DNA of 64,000 nucleotides, from NCBI GenBank assembly GCA_026874595.1, contig CM049319.1, positions 65,587,417-65,651,416 of the forward strand, written 5' to 3'. Numbering within the stretch: the first letter of the stretch is position 1; the number at the start of each line of letters is the position of its first letter. Made by a program: the position numbers and the translations under genes. The notes beneath the pieces were generated by a model. That model saw nothing but the letters and a program-made list of their open reading frames with translations. It was not told the origin of the DNA and ran no database searches. Positions 61,460-64,000 of this stretch are shown here, in pieces. Source of the DNA: Sipunculus nudus. Its lineage: Eukaryota > Annelida > Sipuncula > Golfingiida > Sipunculidae.

Positions 61460-64000
61460 ATATTGACGTTATCATTTTTGTAACACTATTAATGTCATTA
61501 GCAAATATTTATTTTAATTACGCACTTTGGATAACTTCAACCGTTATACTTGAATATTCGGTTCAGGGTTTGACTTTTTTAATCTAGATGGTATGAAGTA
61601 CATTTGATTTAACAAGTACATTAATGTGGGAGCTCGGGCGACTGGAAAAATCACTTTCACGATTGACTTAATTAGTTTTCTCCTTGGTAAGGATTGCTTC
61701 ATGCTACGATGCAATTTTCGTCACTCACATCTGGAGTACTAATTAATTAGTTCACTTGAGTAGAACAGTAATGCCAATATTGCATTAAATTCAAAGAGTT
61801 AATTAGTTGGCTTATTCCAGAAAATGTTGCACTCACGGCTCACACATTTTACGAAATTACACATGCGCGATAAGCGGGGGCCATAAAGTCGCAAGAATAT
61901 CATATCAGCAATGGCTTAAATTGCACAAGGCAATGCTATTATAGAATAATCTAGGTTATTAAATGGACTTTGCAGTGTTGCAACAGTTTTGCCCCTCTGA
62001 CTTAAGGGAGTTCGCAGAGTTTTTTTATTGTTAGACGCTGTGATATTGAAATCATGCTGTAACCTTGAAATTTGTTTGGTCTTTCTTGTCAAATAAGACC
62101 AACCGTTTTATATGATGTTTGCAGTGTTTCTATTCAAGCAACGTTCATCATGTGCAAAAACATAGCATTGTAACTCAGCATATTGGTAAATCTCCCTGTT
62201 TGTTTGTTGAATCAATGCCAGAAAACAAGAATGTCCTCGTCCGGATATGTAATGTAAAACCAAGCCGTTCGTGGCACAAGAAATGACGGCGGTTAAAACA
62301 GGGATGGGATAAACATATTTGTTTGTACATTTACATGTATTCTTTTGTGTTAATCTGTATCCCGTAGAGTAATGCTAAGATTTACCGCTCTGAGTAGCGC
62401 TATCGGTGCTATAGCAATAACAGCCATCGCTGTGAAGTTTTCCATACTATTGGCGACCCGACTCGCAGTAGGCCGTATCCATCATATTTAAATGCCCATA
62501 CTAAATCATTCATATTTCCTTTTGATGTAGAGTTTGTATTAAGAGAAATATGAGTCCCGCTGAAAGAACCCTCATATACAGGTTGAAGTAATTTTCATAC
62601 TCTAAAGATTAAGAAAAAAGTACTTTGTCTGTTGAACCACCTTTTTAAGATTTTGCTTGTACGCTTGTATTTAATGTATTAAGTCTTGCTAGAGCGATCA
62701 GTAATTGTCTGCCTTACAGATGATAGGTGACATTCCTAATGTGAAATACTATGTCTTTGAGAATGCTGAACGGAGGATAAGATTTATGAAGTACAGTTTG
62801 TCATCAAAGTCTTTGACATATCTAGGGTAGCGAAGAACTTTAATCTTAAGTGGCCTTTAGAGTATTAAGTAGATGTCTCCGGGCAAAGTGAAATGCATTT
62901 TAAGCATATTGTGCTAAGGTTTTAAGCAGAATAGAGGTATTTAAATGTCCATTGAAGGCTCTTACGATCGTTTCAGAAAAAGGTGTTACTCCAAAGTCTA
63001 ATTTACGAAAATGCAAGGACGAATCGGCTTAGGAGACAGAGAATAATTTACTGTGAAAATGTCAAGCCTTTAATATCGTTTCCTTTTTGTGAATTATAAC
63101 TATAACTTAACATACGTTTCAAAGCACCGTGCAAAGTGGATAAAGGCAAATGTTAAGAAGCGGACTTAAGGGCAATACGGGAAAGGTAAACTGTTTATTC
63201 ATGGTGGTAAAAGGCGGTAATAGCTTGCCAATACTAATTTCGTTATACATAGTAGATTAGCACGTGGTAGTTCTAATCGGAAAAAGTATGTTATCCCTTA
63301 TCCGAAACATAATCCTTATGTTATATATAATAGTTTAACATATACATTACTATCGCAAAAGGTTTTCCAGCAAATATTCCGTTGTTAAATTTTGCCTAAT
63401 TAATAATATTTTTTTAATATTCTGTATGTTAGTGTAACAAAACGCTTTCCTGTGAGGCAGGTGAACAAAAAGCTACGGACAGTTTCTGACATGATGTATG
63501 TAAATTAAACAGATAGCGCTCTAAGGATACATCGTTTTTTTTCGTAAGAATATATTTGATCAAGATCTCGGCTGCAATAAATATGTGGTCTTTGACTGCT
63601 CTTTATTTTCTTATATTTTTGGGGGGCATGTCAATCAATAGTAATAAATTAGCACGTACAGTAAAAGTAATATACCCTATTACTGCGTTCAATAATAGAT
63701 ATTCTGGCATACAGCAAAAGGGTTTGAGAAGTTGTGTCACCAAGTTCTGTGGCACCAATGTAAAAAAAATAACAGACCTATCACAAATGGAGGCTTCAGT
63801 TTGCTGTGGATATATGTAATATTTAAATAATCCAATCGGTTCAAGTTTGAACTAGTACTAAGCAAAACAATAAAAAGGCTTATGTAAATGTCATCGGAGC
63901 GGTAAGCGGTAAGTCTTGATGGAGTAAATTCCGGTCGCGCATGCGCATTGGGAATTCCTTTCGGAATTTCTTCATGAAGAATCATAGAAACAATTGGCCC
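61460..64000. other. Non-coding interval to window end
   Basis: No repeat family from elsewhere in the window recurs here. TAATTA-type motifs cluster at about 61660-61810. The frame at 63556-63819 (87 residues) has a hydrophobic N-terminal stretch and five scattered cysteines but no domain I recognise and no promoter, so I do not call a gene. Confidence 0.45.

Noticed and set aside
63556-63819. Small secreted cysteine-containing protein
   Set aside because: The hydrophobic N-terminus is weak as a signal peptide, cysteine spacing matches no family I know, and there is no transcript-like context.

Overview
This is an AT-rich, gene-poor stretch of a eukaryotic nuclear genome. The long intergenic sequence, dinucleotide microsatellites, minisatellites, tRNA-derived SINE-like sequences, cut-and-paste MITEs and solo LTRs point to a metazoan. 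The repeat style (hammerhead-bearing repeats in (TA)n tracts, TTAA-flanked MITEs, tRNA-headed SINEs) suggests a marine invertebrate, most likely a mollusc such as a bivalve. That placement is inference; nothing in the window is a diagnostic gene. I find no convincing protein-coding gene, rRNA or intact tRNA gene. One open frame near the left end (1148-1669, minus) has a promoter-like layout upstream and is listed with low confidence.  Layout: 0.4-3.2 kb holds two copies of an unnamed dispersed repeat. A solo LTR lies at 4.7-5.6 kb. A C-run/G-run hairpin is at 7.6 kb. A 24-bp minisatellite fills 12.97-13.87 kb. 15-24 kb has scattered MITE and SINE-like pieces, including a CAGGGGCGGATCC-type element at 20.8 kb. 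A GC-rich 47-bp minisatellite fills 27.1-27.9 kb. A (CA)n(TA)n tract, a hammerhead ribozyme and SINE heads lie together at 32.3-32.9 kb. TTAA-flanked (Kolobok/T2-like) MITE copies occur at 12.5, 15.7, 35.5, 36.3 and 49.7 kb. A tRNA-derived SINE is at 41.8 kb. Two solo LTRs of the same family lie 641 bp apart at 44.2-46.5 kb, with a fourth at 53.4-54.2 kb and a truncated fifth at 60.8-61.5 kb. A Harbinger-like MITE is at 47.2-47.5 kb. A tandem array with nuclear-receptor-type DR1 sites is at 48.9-49.5 kb. A nearly perfect 2.1-kb tandem duplication occupies 55.4-59.6 kb.  The most interesting content is a set of five hammerhead (HHR) ribozyme motifs. Each copy of the 2.1-kb duplication contains an element with 108-bp inverted arms (2 mismatches between arms), and each arm encodes a type I hammerhead facing outward. 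An independent hammerhead with different stem sequences but the same core and the same unusual U-U closing position lies at 32.46-32.52 kb, between (TA)n and (TATC)n tracts. The stem changes between the two families are compensatory, which supports real RNA structure. They resemble the hammerheads of Penelope-like elements and retrozymes, but I see no reverse transcriptase here and the inverted arrangement within long arms is unusual.  The second notable observation is the LTR family: TG...CA ends, four intact solo LTRs all in the same orientation, each with a 4-bp target duplication (ATAT, ACGT, GTGT, ATAT), all alternating purine-pyrimidine, reminiscent of the target choice of the Drosophila 17.6/297/gypsy group.
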